Of a stretch of 64,000 nt of DNA, positions 47,895 through 60,695 are shown in pieces. Positions within the stretch are counted from its first letter, which is position 1. Every line of letters starts with the position of its first letter. Below the pieces are notes generated by a model that searched no databases, was not told where the DNA came from, and saw only the letters and a program-made list of their open reading frames with translations. Source of the DNA: Hemileia vastatrix (taxonomy: Eukaryota; Basidiomycota; Pucciniomycetes; Pucciniales; Zaghouaniaceae); the NCBI GenBank assembly GCA_030280995.1, contig JASXTE010000008.1, forward strand, positions 16,972,212-17,036,211, in the 5' to 3' direction. Both the position numbers and the translations under genes were made by a program.

Positions 47895-49500
47895 AATATA
47901 CTCATTCCAGTATTGCTTTGTGATAAGGCCAATTTCAAGAAGATTCATAAACTATTCTGTTTAAATAAAATATTAAAGGGATTGTTTTTCATACACCTAG
48001 AAATTGAATATAAAAATCATATAAGATCTACCAATCAGCATAAATATCATTATTCTAATAAATCATTGATAGATCCTGAACCCATATATTTAATTTTAGA
48101 ATTGTGTGTAAGTGTTCAGTTGTGAATTACTCCTATCAAAATTTTTATTCTAAAGACTAAAAAGTGTACCTTAAAAATTTCACTTAATTTATTTTTCAGC
48201 ACCATAGAATTGAAATATTTTTTCTATTCATTTCAAATATGGAATAATATGGTTTTTAATCAAAATATGATTGCCTTCAAAGCTGCTTTTCTACATGGGC
48301 ATATTCTAAAGTACATATTGTGTCTTTTTTACAAAAATGAATATCATAAATAGTTTTTCAATTTGAAACTGATAGAATTATGAAGAAGTACCACTTCTAC
48401 CTATTTAACTCAGTTCTTGAACAATAATACAATCAAAATATTCATCTGAAGCACATTTTTTAAGATGATAAAATTTTGCTAAATATATGTTGCTTATTCT
48501 CAAGTTGACACTAAAATTATCCCACAATAAAGCATTGAAGCAAAATCAAGCACTAAAATTAAAGTTTAAATAAATTCATACTACTTTGTTTATATTATCT
48601 TTAAAGTTTTACATATAGCTTGAATTTCAGTTTTTCATATGAAAACTTTATTGAGTAGTGATTTATTATTTCAACTCATGAGATTACTCTACCAAATCAC
48701 CATATTTGCATGAAATTTTGATAAAATAAATCATGAAAAGTTCCAGAATATCATATGTGTATTACATTGAATAAATGTATATTGTGAAAGTTCTTAGTAG
48801 TTGAATATTCAATAGAACAAAAAAAATAGCAAAAATATATTTTCTTTTAATTTTAATCATCTTCTTGCATATAAAAATGCAAAAAAATTGATTAAAATCT
48901 ACTGGTATAAAAATTATACTTATTTCTAAACTTATAATAAAACAATTCATTAAATATTAGTGCTTAGTGTAAAGAAGCTATGAGAGGACTTCATTGAAAC
49001 AAAAATTAGGAAAACATATTTCTATCTTTTATTTTTTTAATTATGAGTCTTTTCACAGTATTATAGAGTAAAATACTTGAAAATTTTGATGGTTCAATAT
49101 GTTTGTTAAATAAATCCATTGAACTGAAAATATTTATATTACATAATCAGAAATAATAAAAATACAAAAAAAATCAGGTAATATGGTTTAAATTAAAGAA
49201 TGAAAGCTTCAAATTCTTGGTTAAAATGAGTTATCAACAAAAAGAACCACTGATCTTATTATATATTTTTTCAAAAATAAAACTAATAAAATCATTAGAG
49301 AGGTTAAAAGTGATGCTTTTCAAATAAATAGTATAATTTTCAGTCTTTTTAATGATCAAGTGAAATTCAAAATGAAAATTAAATTGTGTTTTATGAAAAA
49401 AATCTGTTAATGGATCAGATTCTTAATCTGCCCTTGTCATTATTTCCATAAATTATTCATTGAAATTTCACTATTATTCCAGCACAGACTCATCCATTAT
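47895..49500. other. No gene seen inside the CACTA-type element
   Basis: Strongly AT-rich. Open frames up to 78 codons are isolated and of no recognisable family. Confidence 0.45.
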
Positions 49501-49638
49501 TGGTTAAGAGCTCAATATGAGTTCAAATTAAAGTTCAGTATCAGTTCATTATAAGTTCAGTTTGAGTTCCATATGAGTTCCATCTAAGTTCAAGTTGAGG
49601 ACTTACTAGCAAGTCCCCCCAAAATATTGCATGGTGTC

Positions 49639-50456
49639 AATAATCTTTGAGTAGAAAGAATGCAACTAGTGAAAAGTATTTTTTTATACATAAAAAGGTG
49701 AAAAGAATTGTAAAAAAGTTGATTAAGCTTTGGTTCTATTAAATGAGATAGTGTTGTTTGAATAGAATAAAATTAAATTTATGTTGAGGGCTAATTTATT
49801 TTAAATAAGAGAAAAATAATTTATGTAATGTTTATATAAAAACATTTAAAAAGAAATTTTGTACTTATACTAATGGTGATAGTTTTTTATTGAATTTCCA
49901 CAAAATACAATGATATATTGTGAGTTAAAAATTTCAAAACACTCCTTAACAAAAAAAACTACCTTCAATGATGTAGTATATCTCTTTAAAAATGTACTCA
50001 CAAAAAATAATAATTTCTCAATAATTTCAATTTATATGCATCTCAGCCAATAATGGATAGCGTTTTATTAGAAATCTAATATAAGTAATACCTAAATGAT
50101 TAATTCTGAATTTCATTAACAAAAAAAGAAATACATTCATGAAATAATATACCAAAAAAATAAAATTTGAAAAAAAATATTGATATATAAAGAGAATTGA
50201 ATAAAGTCACAATTTTAGCCTCTTCTTAATCTAAAAAGAAGCTAATTTTATTAATATCAATATAATCAAAAAATAATAATTAAATTATCTTTATAAACTT
50301 TTAAACTTGAAATTTTGAATAATTTATTCTAACAACAACTCATTCTATTTACCACCAAAATTAAAGGGAGAATTTATAGTGATTAAAAATTCCAATGAAA
50401 TTTTTAGTAGTGTTGCTTAAAAAAAGTCCTTCTTTTATATTTTATTTTGGCTTATT
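49639..50456. other. No gene seen; AT-rich spacer
   Basis: AT-rich sequence between the CACTA-type element and the probable left end of Harbinger C. No feature recognised. Confidence 0.45.
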
Positions 50457-50921
50457 AGGGGGTCTCAAAAATACCATATGCACCTGGCAGACTTCAGTCT
50501 TAAAATCCCATTCCAAGATGCCATCATAAATGGATTGATTGGGGTTAGAAATGTCAAACATTAGGTAAAATACTTCATCAAATACTTCCTATTCTTGCAC
50601 CATTTTTGAAACCACAATTCAGCACACCAATACACTCATACCTTAAACCCACTGAAAATTAGATCCAGTTTCCCCCAACCCCACATTATCCTGTTTCTTT
50701 TTTTCTTCATCTAGATTTCCTGCTCAAATTTATATATTTGTCATCACTTTAAGTTTTTCATTTCCATCTCTTTCATCATCACCTTATCAAGCCCATGTTT
50801 AATTTTTCCTTCTATTTTATTCTGTCTTATCTCACCAAATATTTGTTAGGATTTCACTTTTTATCCATTAAATTTTATCATCCACTAATATTTCTGTTTT
50901 CTCCCTAGTTTTAACTCTCTT

Positions 50922-52187
50922 ATGCCTCACCCAAAAACCAGCACTCAAATTTATATCCAACTTACCAATGATGAACTTCATATTTTGGTCAATTGGTTTC
51001 AAACAAAATCAAAATACAATGGCTGTTTTGGCTGTGAAAGGTCTACACATGTGGGATTACCTCCTTAAAAATCAGTGGTTATTAAAAAGAGGTGATTGAA
51101 ATAAAAAATAAAACAAAAGGTTAAATGGACTTGAAAAGCAAGAAAATGAGGGAGAGATTCAAAAATTATCAAGAAAAATAAAAGAAGACAAAAATGGATT
51201 CCACTTCTTCTGGCTTTGGAGGATCAGAAGAAGATCTACAAGATGAAATCACCTCATTTTATGAAAAAATAAATTCAATGTGCCCACTCTATCAACAGAT
51301 GGAGGATCTCTTTGTGAAAAGATCCAAAATAGATCATCTACACATTGAGGACTCTCAACTATTGGGTTCTGCAGTTAACTACAATTTAGACAAGTCAATT
51401 AATCCAGTACTCAATACACCAGTTTTAAATGATGCTTCCAAACATTCAGATCCTGAGAAAGATGATTCTGTATTCGTAAGTTTGAATCAATTGTCTTAAA
51501 AATTTACTTTCACATTTCACTATAATTTTTTGTTTTTACATGTAATAACTTCTATACCAATCATAAACCAGACTCAAGGTGGAACCATTCAAGATACTTT
51601 TAACAAAGATTTTTATGTGGACAGATTTTTAGAAGATTAGCTCACAAAAACACTAAACAGACTTAAAATAAGATCTTCAGAATCTTTTACAAGCCATCAA
51701 TACAGTTCAAAATGTGTCATATCTACTTATGGAGAAATTGTGGACAAATTTGAAGAAAGTAAGGCTTTTTAATTTTTTTAATCTCTATATGATTGTTTTT
51801 TAAATTTTCCTTTATTTTTAAGTAACTCTTGTTGAAAAAAAAGAACAAGCACAGATATAAATTATGAAAATGGAGTCTCAAGAGAAGTCTGAAAACTGAG
51901 GTTGTGAGCTTGATGAAAATAATTCTTTCACTTACTCAAAAAAGATGAAAATTCTTTGTAAATTGAGAGATATTGTTTAAAGAAGGAGATGGAGAATTAA
52001 GAGTTTCAAAGGTAAAAAGATCATTTTTTCAGAAGTCAATAGCTTCAATTTGAAAAAGACAAATTGCAGCTCCAACATGACAAATTGAATCAAAAAAAAG
52101 TGAAGAGAACACTGGCCAGAAAAACTTGATGTTAGCATGTCTGAATGTGGAAAAATCAACAAAGAAATTAAACAGTTGCTTTAATTA
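50922..52187 (+). pseudogene. Harbinger C ORF1: Myb/SANT-like
   Basis: A diverged copy of ORF1 of Harbinger B. It starts MPHPKTSTQIYIQLTNDELH. ILVNWFQTKSKYNGCFG parallels ILISWLKTKSNYDSCFG in B. Then come ERFKNYQEK, a long open stretch 51,194-51,475 (CPLYQQMEDLF parallels CPYFK-MDAIF), a 96-nt intron (51,476-51,571) and a Lys-rich coiled-coil tail to about 52,187. Stops lie near 51,067 and 51,098 and throughout the last exon. Confidence 0.7.
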
Positions 52188-52199
52188 TTGGATTAATTT

Positions 52200-52869
52200 A
52201 ATTAAATTTATTTTTGGTGATAATTTCTTATAAGCTGAATTAGCAAAGGTATTGAATTGAATAAGAAATTCTTTTGGTCAAAAATTTGAAAAACTCTTAC
52301 ATAAAACCTTTCTTGAAAAAGGTGTTAAATTATTCAATCTTTTTATCTTTTATATTCTTTTTTCTTTAATGCTGAATATTCAATTTATATGTATCCAAGT
52401 TTCTTAGTGGTAAAATGCCTTACCTAATTCCCTTGAAACATGTCCATATCACATTTCATATTGAATTTCTAAGAATATTTGGTAACACATTTCAGAATTC
52501 ATTTCATAACACATTTCATAACACATCATAAAAATTTCATAATGAAATTATCCTTCCAAATTTTTTCAACTATCTTTCCCTTTACTTATTTTACTTCCAT
52601 TTAATGAATGTGAGTTTCTTTTTCTTACTTTTTTTCTTTTATCATTCTTCTCAACATTTATTTCTTTGACCCCCAATGTTTATTCTTTTTTTCTTTCTCT
52701 TCTCTCTTTTTATTTTTTACCCTTGCTAAATTATTTCTTTTTGTTTGTTTCTTATTTTTCTTCATTAATTTTAAGGCCCTCTTACCCTTAACCCAAGAAT
52801 ATACTTACTAATATTCCTTTTTTTACACAATTTTATTTAACATTTTCTCCTTTCTTTCTTTTTTAATAT
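52200..52869. other. No gene seen; T-rich
   Basis: T-rich sequence with repeated TTTCATAACACATTTCATA-type short units near 52,470-52,540. No coding signal. Confidence 0.45.
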
Positions 52870-53650
52870 TTTTGCTTTGGACACAGCTCCAAGATGTTTC
52901 CTTCCTGTTTCTGAGATTTTTACATGAGTTTTTGTATTTTTTTTGTCTTGGAAATACTTTGTTAATTTTTCCAAGATTTTTACAAGGCTTTTTCTGATTC
53001 TCTTTTTATTTTTTTTCTTTGGAAACAGTGCAAGGATGTTTCCTGTCTGTCTCTGAGTGTTTTAAGTGAATTTTTAAAATCTTTTTTAATTATTTCTTTT
53101 TCAGAAATAGTTCTCGGATGTTTCCTGTATTTTTCCAAGCATTCAAGGTGAATTTATTTTTATTTTTTTCCTTGGAAACATTTACAAGATTTTTCTGAAG
53201 CTTTTTCTAATTTTTTTTTGTTTTTTTATCATTTTTCTTTGGAAACAGTTCCAGAACATTTCCTGCCTATTTTCAAGCATTTTAGATGAGTTTTTTTAAT
53301 TGTTTTGTCTTAGAACCACTTTGGAAATGTTTCTGAGAGGTTTCCAAGGCTTTTTCTGACATTTTTATTTTTTTTAATTATTTTTTATTTGGAAATAGTT
53401 CCAGGATGTTTCCTGCCTCTTTCCAAGTGTTTTAGGTGAGTTTTATTTTATTTTTGTTTGTTTCTTTTTTTTTATTCTTTGATTTTAAGGACCTCTTACC
53501 TGTATCCCAGGTAAGTAGTTACTAATATTCCTTTTTCTTTCACTCACTTTTACTTCCTTGTTTTTCTTGTTTTTTTTCTTTTTTTTTCTTTTTTTCTTTT
53601 ATTTATTTTTTTCTCTTTCTTTTGTTTTTTGATAGTTTTGCTTCAGAAAT
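52870..53650. repeat. Tandem repeat, about 145-bp unit, left block
   Basis: Five degenerate units share TTTGGAAACAGTTCCAGGAT, GTTTCCTGCCTGTTTC and TGTTTTAGGTGAGTTTTT. Landmarks lie near 52,875, 53,022, 53,100, 53,240 and 53,388. The array is cut at 53,650 by gypsy element 2 and continues at 60,049. Confidence 0.82.
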
Positions 53651-54050
53651 TTTCAGGCTTAGTTTGAGTACACAGATGTGACTAGCTTGATTATTCAGTT
53701 GTCTAGAAGACTTTAATGGTCCAACATGAATAGTGTTGTCCAAATCCAATTAAGTAATAAAATTTAATTCAATGTAATGGTCTCAGTTATTTAATCTCAC
53801 TTATGATAAATGGTAAAGAGTTTAAAGTTAGTAGAAAAATAGAAATAATGATATCAAAATAGTATTTAAAATAATTTAGCAGTACTAATGAATATGTATT
53901 GTAATGGTTTAGCTAAATATTTTTAAGGTGATGTAAAAGAATGTATAATTAAAGCCCAAAAACCTCCTCCTTTTATACCAATTAATTTCCCAATGTTCTC
54001 CCTTAAATGAACAATCCTTTACATGAAAAATGACACCCCATTCTAGCAGT
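53651..54050 (-). repeat. Remnant of the 3' LTR of gypsy element 2
   Basis: Matches the distal part of 58,558-60,048, including TAGTGTTGTCCAAATCCAAT and CCCAATGTTCTCCCTT. Similarity stops near 54,050, marking the deletion junction. Confidence 0.85.
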
Positions 54051-54197
54051 TACACATACCCAAAAGCAGTACTTAACCCTGTAAAGCTTGCATCATTATA
54101 CAAGTTAAAAGAAAGATTAAATTTTTGCATTCCTTATATTTGAGCTGACATTAAAACTTTCCTTTTATTTATCAAAGGTATGTTGTCTTTCATTATT

Positions 54198-55354
54198 CTA
54201 AATGAAAGACTCACTTTTCCTGATTAATGTTGTTAAAGGGGCTGCAATGGATTGATACTTCTTTATATACTGCCTATAATAACCACACAAACCTAGAAAG
54301 CTTTGAACATCTTTCAAATTTTTAAGTATATCAATATTTTTTATTGATGCCACTTTATTCTGGTCAACACAAACTTGTAAGCCAGATACAACATGTCCAA
54401 GTACTTTCAAGTATTTAAACCCAAACTCACATTTTTTCAATGCTATTGTCATCTTGATTTCATTCATTTTTTGAAATACTCTTCTCAGGTAATTTAAATT
54501 TTCATCATATGTTTGGAAAGCACTATAATGTCATTAATATATACTAAGAGCTATCCTTCAACCATTTCATGATGAAAAAAACTATCCATCAGTTTTTGGA
54601 AGACTGAAGGGGAATTCATTGGGACAAAAAGCATTCTCACACATTTATTTATTCTCATGTGTATGGTTATGAGTAAGTGATTCTGAGAATTAATTTCCAC
54701 AGGAGTCTGAAGGTAAAATTTTTCTCCATCTAGAAAGAAAATATATTTTGCTCCTTGTAATGTAGCATGGATAGAAGCTATCCTTTGGAGATGGTAAATA
54801 TCATCCACAGTGAATGTATTTAGATCCCTATAAACTACAAATAATCTTGCCATATCTTTTTCATAAGAGACTAAAGCTGGAGATATGGCACAATATTTAG
54901 GAGTTGTGTCTAATTTTTTTACAATAACCATTTCTAACATTTTTATATTATCTTCAATGTCTTTCCTTTTTGCAGGGGAAGCTAGGTGAGGATTCTTTTT
55001 TAAGCTACCAAGAATATCATCCAAGTCACAACTTAAGGATATTCTCATCTCATGGTCTTTGACCAATACTAGCTCATATGAACCATGAGCAAATACCATA
55101 GGATAAGAATTTATAAATCTCATAATATTGTATTCTTCAATTTTAGAGAGTTGAGGGCTGAAAGAAGCTTTTTGGATTTCATTTTCCAATTCTACCACTT
55201 CAGAGGTGGATCTTCCACCTTGGAATTGTTTTTCTTTCAGAGGAATTGAATTAATAGAATTTTCAGAAAAAATCTTGAATTTTCTTTTCCCATTTACTCC
55301 AATTTTGAAGCAAGTATTTTCAGGATCTAGTTTAATACCAAACTTGGTCAACAA
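54198..55354 (-). pseudogene. Reverse transcriptase of gypsy element 2
   Basis: Landmarks parallel element 1: LVKDHEMRISLSCDLDD, ASPAKRKDIEDNIK, TPKYCAISPALVSYEKDMAR, YRDLNTFTVDDIYH and SPSVFQKLMDSFFHHEM. The active site reads YIND (about 54,535) in place of YIDD, a different lesion from element 1. The C-terminal part LKVLGHVVSGLQVCVDQNKV and SFLGLCGYYRQYIKKY is open to 54,198, where sequence identity ends at the deletion. A stop and frame change separate the two blocks near 54,500. Confidence 0.85.
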
Positions 55355-55531
55355 ATTTTTGCAAATAACATACCAATCACTACAATTATTATTATCAATT
55401 ACTACAAATTCTCATACTGATCTTACATATCCATTATTATATTTAAGGAATACAAAAGTATTGTATTTTCCAATTGGAAATAATACTGAACCAAAACCTC
55501 TCCAGTTTTTTGTCTGTACAGGTTCCAATTT

Positions 55532-55753
55532 TTATTTATACTTACTATCAAGTTTCATTAATGTGTTAAAAGAAAATAAACTACCTGAAGCCCTAGTTTC
55601 AGGAATTGCATTTAATTCTTCTCCATATATTATAACAGGTGCTCTCTTTGGTTTGATTTTGTAAGTATTATGATTAACAGCTTTTATTATTTCAGTTTCC
55701 TCAATGGAAGCTAAATATGCTTCTGTGGGAGTTATTGCATCATTTGGAAACAT
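55532..55753 (-). pseudogene. Protease region of gypsy element 2
   Basis: The segment KRAPVIIYGEELNAIPETRA corresponds to the region of element 1 containing DTGAS. The active-site triad reads ETR in place of DTG, so the protease is dead. It lies between gag and RT as expected. Confidence 0.7.
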
Positions 55754-55790
55754 AATATCCTGTTCTAATACAAGTACCTAATTTTCATCA

Positions 55791-57900
55791 TCACTTTAAG
55801 ATTCCATCTTCATAATTAATGGATTTAAAATCTTGTGAGTTTTCAATAACATTTATTCTCTTCTTAAAAGTATGAACTTTTACACAAGGTTCATTACATT
55901 TATGGCAAGTGTGAATTTCTTTTTTCTTAGGGACAATAGGAGCAGTAGGTTTTTTCTTCTCCACTGGTAACCTATTTGTAGCAGGTTTTACTACCTCAAC
56001 ATTTTTCTTATATTGATTATACCTTGTCACGTATTTGTGGTTCAATAATATATTATTGCATATATTAATAAATCCATAATTATCTCTGATGGTTTCAGTT
56101 CTAGCTATGATAATGTCTCTGACTGATATAGGCAATTTATTTATTATTTTTTCTTTTCAATCATCATAATACATTTTTTGATCCATGGATTACATGATTT
56201 TTATTAAACTAATTAAAAATATCATTGGTTTTTCCCTAGTACTTGGGTTATATCTGGTTCTTTCATAAAATCTTTGTTGAGTGATTCTAAATTTTGGGCC
56301 ACCAAATTGTCTTTCAATTAGTGCCTACCATTCAACTCAGGAGTAGTTAACTCCCTCACTCAGAACAGATTCAAGCCATAATAAGGCTACATCTTTAAAT
56401 AAAGATATTAAGTTTGATGTAACTTCTTCATCAGGTAATTTGTATTAAAATTATAAGTAATGAATTCTTTTGATGAATTGTTGCTAATCAGATTTTGAGT
56501 CCCCTTCAAAAGAAGGGTACTGATCTAACTTAGGCCAGCTATTTTTTTTAGTTATGACTTCCTTAACCTGAGGAATATTTAGTAATTCACTTACTTTGAA
56601 TAGATTTTCATGTATTTAATCTTTTACAAATTTTTTACTCTAAGAGTCCATGACACTATTTTCTATTTCAATCATTGGTTTTTAATATGAATGTTTCATA
56701 TGAATTGATATATTCTCCACATAATAGGTGTTTTCATTAATTTTGTCAGTATTTTTCAAAATATTAGCTACTTCTATTTCTAGTCTCTATAAGCTATCTT
56801 TTATTACAGGTACATGTGATAAATTATCATTTACATTTGAAAAAGAAAATTTTACCTATCCATCAATTTCAGCCATTTTATTCTGAGAATGTTCTAATTT
56901 ACTGTAAAAATTCATAATCTCAGAGTTTATTTTTTTATTTACATTCGTTAACTCATTATTTGAATTCTCAATGACCTTTAGTTTATTGGAAGTAGTAATA
57001 AATTATTTGGTAAGATTTAATAACACATTTTCTGTATTATTGTTGGACTCTCTTGAGAATTCTTCCAATCTTTCAATTCTTAATAATAATTTACTTATGA
57101 TTTTTGATTCCATTGTATTTTCTTTCATGAAATATTCAATCTTATCAGTTTGTAACTCAGAAGTTTTATCATTATTTTTGGACTCAAAATCAATTCATTT
57201 TGCTCAATTTTGTTTTTTTTAGTATTAATCTTGTTTCCAATAAACCTATGTACAATGTTATCATGTAAAGACAAATCCAAAATAATATGTTCAAATGAAT
57301 AATCCTTAAGATCCTTATTAATTATATTCAATAAATGCTTATTAAACCCATTACCTATAAGTAATTCATTATTAATATTATATAATTGATTATTAGTAGA
57401 TTGATGACTCACCATGGTTTTATTCCACTCCCCTTCCTCTTTTTCCCTTTCCTCTGTAAGGATGACTGCTGGAGCTGTGATGAGGAGGATGACTATAGTT
57501 CTGTGAGTACCAGTCCTATTTCCATTTTCTGACTGTAATTTTTTTTTTCCTCTTCTTGAGCTGGAGCTGGAGCTACTCCTGGTAGATTTGTTGTGGGATT
57601 TTTGGCTACAGAAGTAGGTTGAGCCTTGAGGCTTACAGAGCTTGATTTACTTCTATAAATATCTGAGCTTCCCTCTTTTCCAGGTTGTTCATTTGGTCCA
57701 CCATATTTTTGACCTTTAATTTTAACATACTTATAAGTTGTGAGAGGGAATGAAATTTCTCTTGCAGCATATTTTTTGATTTGATTATTAATATTTTTTT
57801 AATATTTTTTCTTTTTCCTCTATTTTCATGTTAGGAGTGTTGCTACTGTTTTATTGGGTTGGAGATCCTTGATCCTCCATTTGAATGTTCTGTAACAGGT
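55791..57900 (-). pseudogene. gag of gypsy element 2
   Basis: LPISVRDIIIARTETI and YGFINICNNILLNHKY match element 1 gag. The zinc knuckle reads CHKCNEPCVKVHTF, with the last Cys changed to Phe. Upstream (57,415-57,125) is a decayed coiled-coil region. The start lies near 57,900, where N-terminal traces and KYGGPNEQPGKEGSSD are seen. Many stops. Confidence 0.7.
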
Positions 57901-58557
57901 ATATCAGCTCTGGGTCTTAAATTGTAAGGTTTAACCTCCTTACTCACATTTTCAACATTTTAAAGCACCTTGAAAGTTGCTAATGAATCAACAAATAAAG
58001 TTATAAGTATTTAAAACTTCAAGAAGGAGTTTTATCAGTAGAAAATAACACTAATTGAGTCAATAATCTGAATTCAGGTTTATACAGTGAATTTATAAGT
58101 TTCAAAATTCAAATATTCTTTTATGTGTTCACTTAATGAAATGGGTCTGCAAATGTAGCCATTTTTTATATTTAAAAAAGAATTTTTTCAGTAAATTTCT
58201 TTTTAAATTTTAAATATTTTGGAAAAACTAAGAAAAAAGGATTAAAAGTCCTGATAAAAAGAATCAATTAATCAGTTTTTTTTTTTGGTTTATTATCTGC
58301 AAGGATTACAAATTTAATTGGTCTGTTGACAGATCTTTACTAAGAACAATTAATGTTCAATTAGTATTAAAATTGTTGATTCTGATATCACAATTTTTAT
58401 ATAACTGGGCTTCTTTTTCTGATATCACAATATGTAGTGAAACAACCCTTTGTAATTAATCCAAATATTTTTATAGGGATTTTATTCAATGTAGTCTTTT
58501 TCAAATTTTGCTTACTGGAAGACAAAACAGCAAAATTCTTGAGGAAAGGCCCCCAAT

Positions 58558-60048
58558 TGTCAGGCTTAGTTAAAGTACAGAGACATGAATAGATTCATTA
58601 GTCAGTGTTCTATAAATATCAAATGGTTCAGTATAAATAGTGTTGTCCAAATCCAATTAAGTAATAAAATATAATTCAATGTAATGGTCTCAGGAATTTA
58701 ATCTCACTTATTATAAATGGTATACAGCTTACAGTTGGTAGAAAAATAGAGCTAATTATTTAAAATACTTTAAAAAAAATTCAAAAGTACCAATGAATAT
58801 GTATTGTAATGTTTTGTTTATATACTTGTAAAGTGATGTAAAAGAATGTAGAATAAAAGCCCAAAAACCTCGGCCTTTTATACTCATTAATTTCCCAATG
58901 TTCTCCCTTGAATAACTGATCCTTTACACAGCCAATGACACCCCAATCTAGCATTTACACATGCCAATCAACCCAAGGATCATCCAATAACAAAAGAAGA
59001 ATCGTATGACATTCCAAAATACAAGAATAACATTGGATAATCCATCAAAATAAGGTAATAAACCCAAAAGAGAGTATACGCATGGAATTATTAAAATAAA
59101 AGACTAATTAAGGAAAGAAAGGATCTAAAAATAATATCTAACTAAGGGGAATAAACAGTAGAAATTAAAACATAAATTATAAAAAATTTATTTGTGAAAT
59201 ACCCATTTGAAAATGAATAATATAGCCTGAGAAACCATTGAGAAACCCAAAATAAGACATGACATGTGGGGTGACTGAATGCAGACTGTTAACAGGAGCT
59301 TTCATGGGTACATCCTTGATAAGATAGGCAACCTTAAGTGTGGTAGTAATATCTGGGAACCAATCTTGGGGTTATTAATGAAATTAGTGCATAGAATGAG
59401 ATCAATGCACTAATAATGAAATCAGGACACTAAAATAGCACCTCTTGCTTATTTTAGCGTGTTTACACATATGGAGCATAAACTGTGGTATAATTTTAGT
59501 GTGAAAATACTAAAATTGCTAATAATGAAGCTATGCATGTGGCATAAATGCAGGCAGCATAAGGCCAGTACACAGAAGTCATTTCTAGCATAAAAACATC
59601 AATTTTTAGAAGTGTTGTTTTTATACATTTAAGTAACCAAATCAATATTCCTAGCTAAAGCAAATTGATCCGTCAAAGTAAAATTTTAATATTATTAAAT
59701 TTATAATGCATACATTCAACTTTAAGTGATTTAAAGCACATTTATTCATTATTTCACTATAATAGTAAAAAAAAGCTTTAGGACCACTTAAAATATATGA
59801 AACCTTATTTCTAAGCTTCTTAATATTACCCTAAAATATTCAAACATAATATTAAGTACATAAGACTTATAAAAGGTGGATATATGTGTGTATTTAAAGT
59901 ATTATAATGGCATATATTGTATTAAATGACTTATTTTACTTATTTATACATGTTGTATACCTTCACTTATTGTCCCCATGTGTAATACATGTGTTTATAA
60001 TATTTTAAATGCTTATTTTACATAGTCCTGTGAATATCCAGGCTGAAA
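58558..60048 (-). repeat. 5' LTR of gypsy element 2
   Basis: 1,491 bp. On the minus strand it starts TTTCAGCCTGGATATTCAC and ends CTAAGCCTGACA. The internal sequence follows directly with ATTGGGGGCCTTTCCTC. Confidence 0.85.
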
Positions 60049-60690
60049 GAAATATTTCCAGGATGATTCCTGTCTGTCTCTAAGTGTTTTCTGTAAGTTT
60101 CTTTTTAATTTATTATTTTTGTTTGTTTGTTTATTTTTCTTCTTCTTTGATTTTAAGGCCCTCCTAACCTAATACAAGGTAAGTACTTAATAATGTTCCT
60201 TTTTCTTTAACTCAATTTTACTTTCTTTTTTTTCTTTTTTTTAAAAGTTTTGCTTTGGAAAAAGTTCCAGGATGCTTCCTACCTGTTTCTGTGTGTTTTA
60301 GGGGAGTTTTTTTATTTATTTTGCCTCACAAATACTTTGGAATCATTTCTGAGACCTTTCTAAGGCTTTTTATAAGTTTTTTCTTTTTTTTAATTGTTTT
60401 TCTTTGGAAAAAGTTCCAGGAAATCTCCAGCCTGTTTCTGAGAATTTTAGGCAACTTTTTTTTGCCTTAGAAATGCCTCAGAAACATTTCCAAGACATTT
60501 CTGAGGCTTTTTTTGACTTTTATTTTTCAATTTTTTTAATTCAGAAACAGTATCTTAATGTTTCCTATCTGCTTTAAAGTGTTTTAGGTTAGTTTTTTTT
60601 TGGTGATGCTTCCAAGTCATTTACTAAAAATTGTATTATTTTCTTTCATTTTAATTTTTTATTTTTTTTCCAAATAATTTCAGAAACAGT
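60049..60690. repeat. Tandem repeat, about 145-bp unit, right block
   Basis: Continues the array at 52,870-53,650, with unit landmarks near 60,055, 60,258, 60,405 and 60,545. Joining 53,650 to 60,054 restores a unit (CTTCAGAAAT then ATTTCCAGGATG), which shows that the gypsy element landed in the array. Confidence 0.82.
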
Positions 60691-60695
60691 TTCCC

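Larger units (their letters stand above)
44740..49635. mobile_element. 4.9-kb CACTA-type element, apparently noncoding
   Basis: The left end is CACTATGCAATATGGGGGGC with a variant of the terminal palindrome (GACTTTCTAGAAAGTC). The right end is the complement of CACCATGCAATATTTTGGGG with GGACTTGCTAGTAAGTCC. TCA flanks both sides (44,737-44,739 and 49,636-49,638). The right subterminal region has repeated GAACTCA-type units in inverted orientation. No transposase fragment is recognisable inside, so it is nonautonomous or fully decayed. It contains a 261-bp relative at 47,634-47,894. Confidence 0.8.
53651..60048 (-). mobile_element. Truncated Ty3/gypsy retrotransposon (element 2)
   Basis: Reads right to left. 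A 5' LTR (60,048-58,558) is followed by gag, protease and reverse transcriptase, then an abrupt jump near 54,060-54,190 to the last 400 bp of the 3' LTR (54,050-53,651). RNase H, integrase and most of the 3' LTR are deleted. GAAAT flanks both sides (53,646-53,650 and 60,049-60,053). Its RT is closely related to that of element 1, and both LTRs start TCAGCCT-GATAT, so it is a sister family. Confidence 0.9.
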
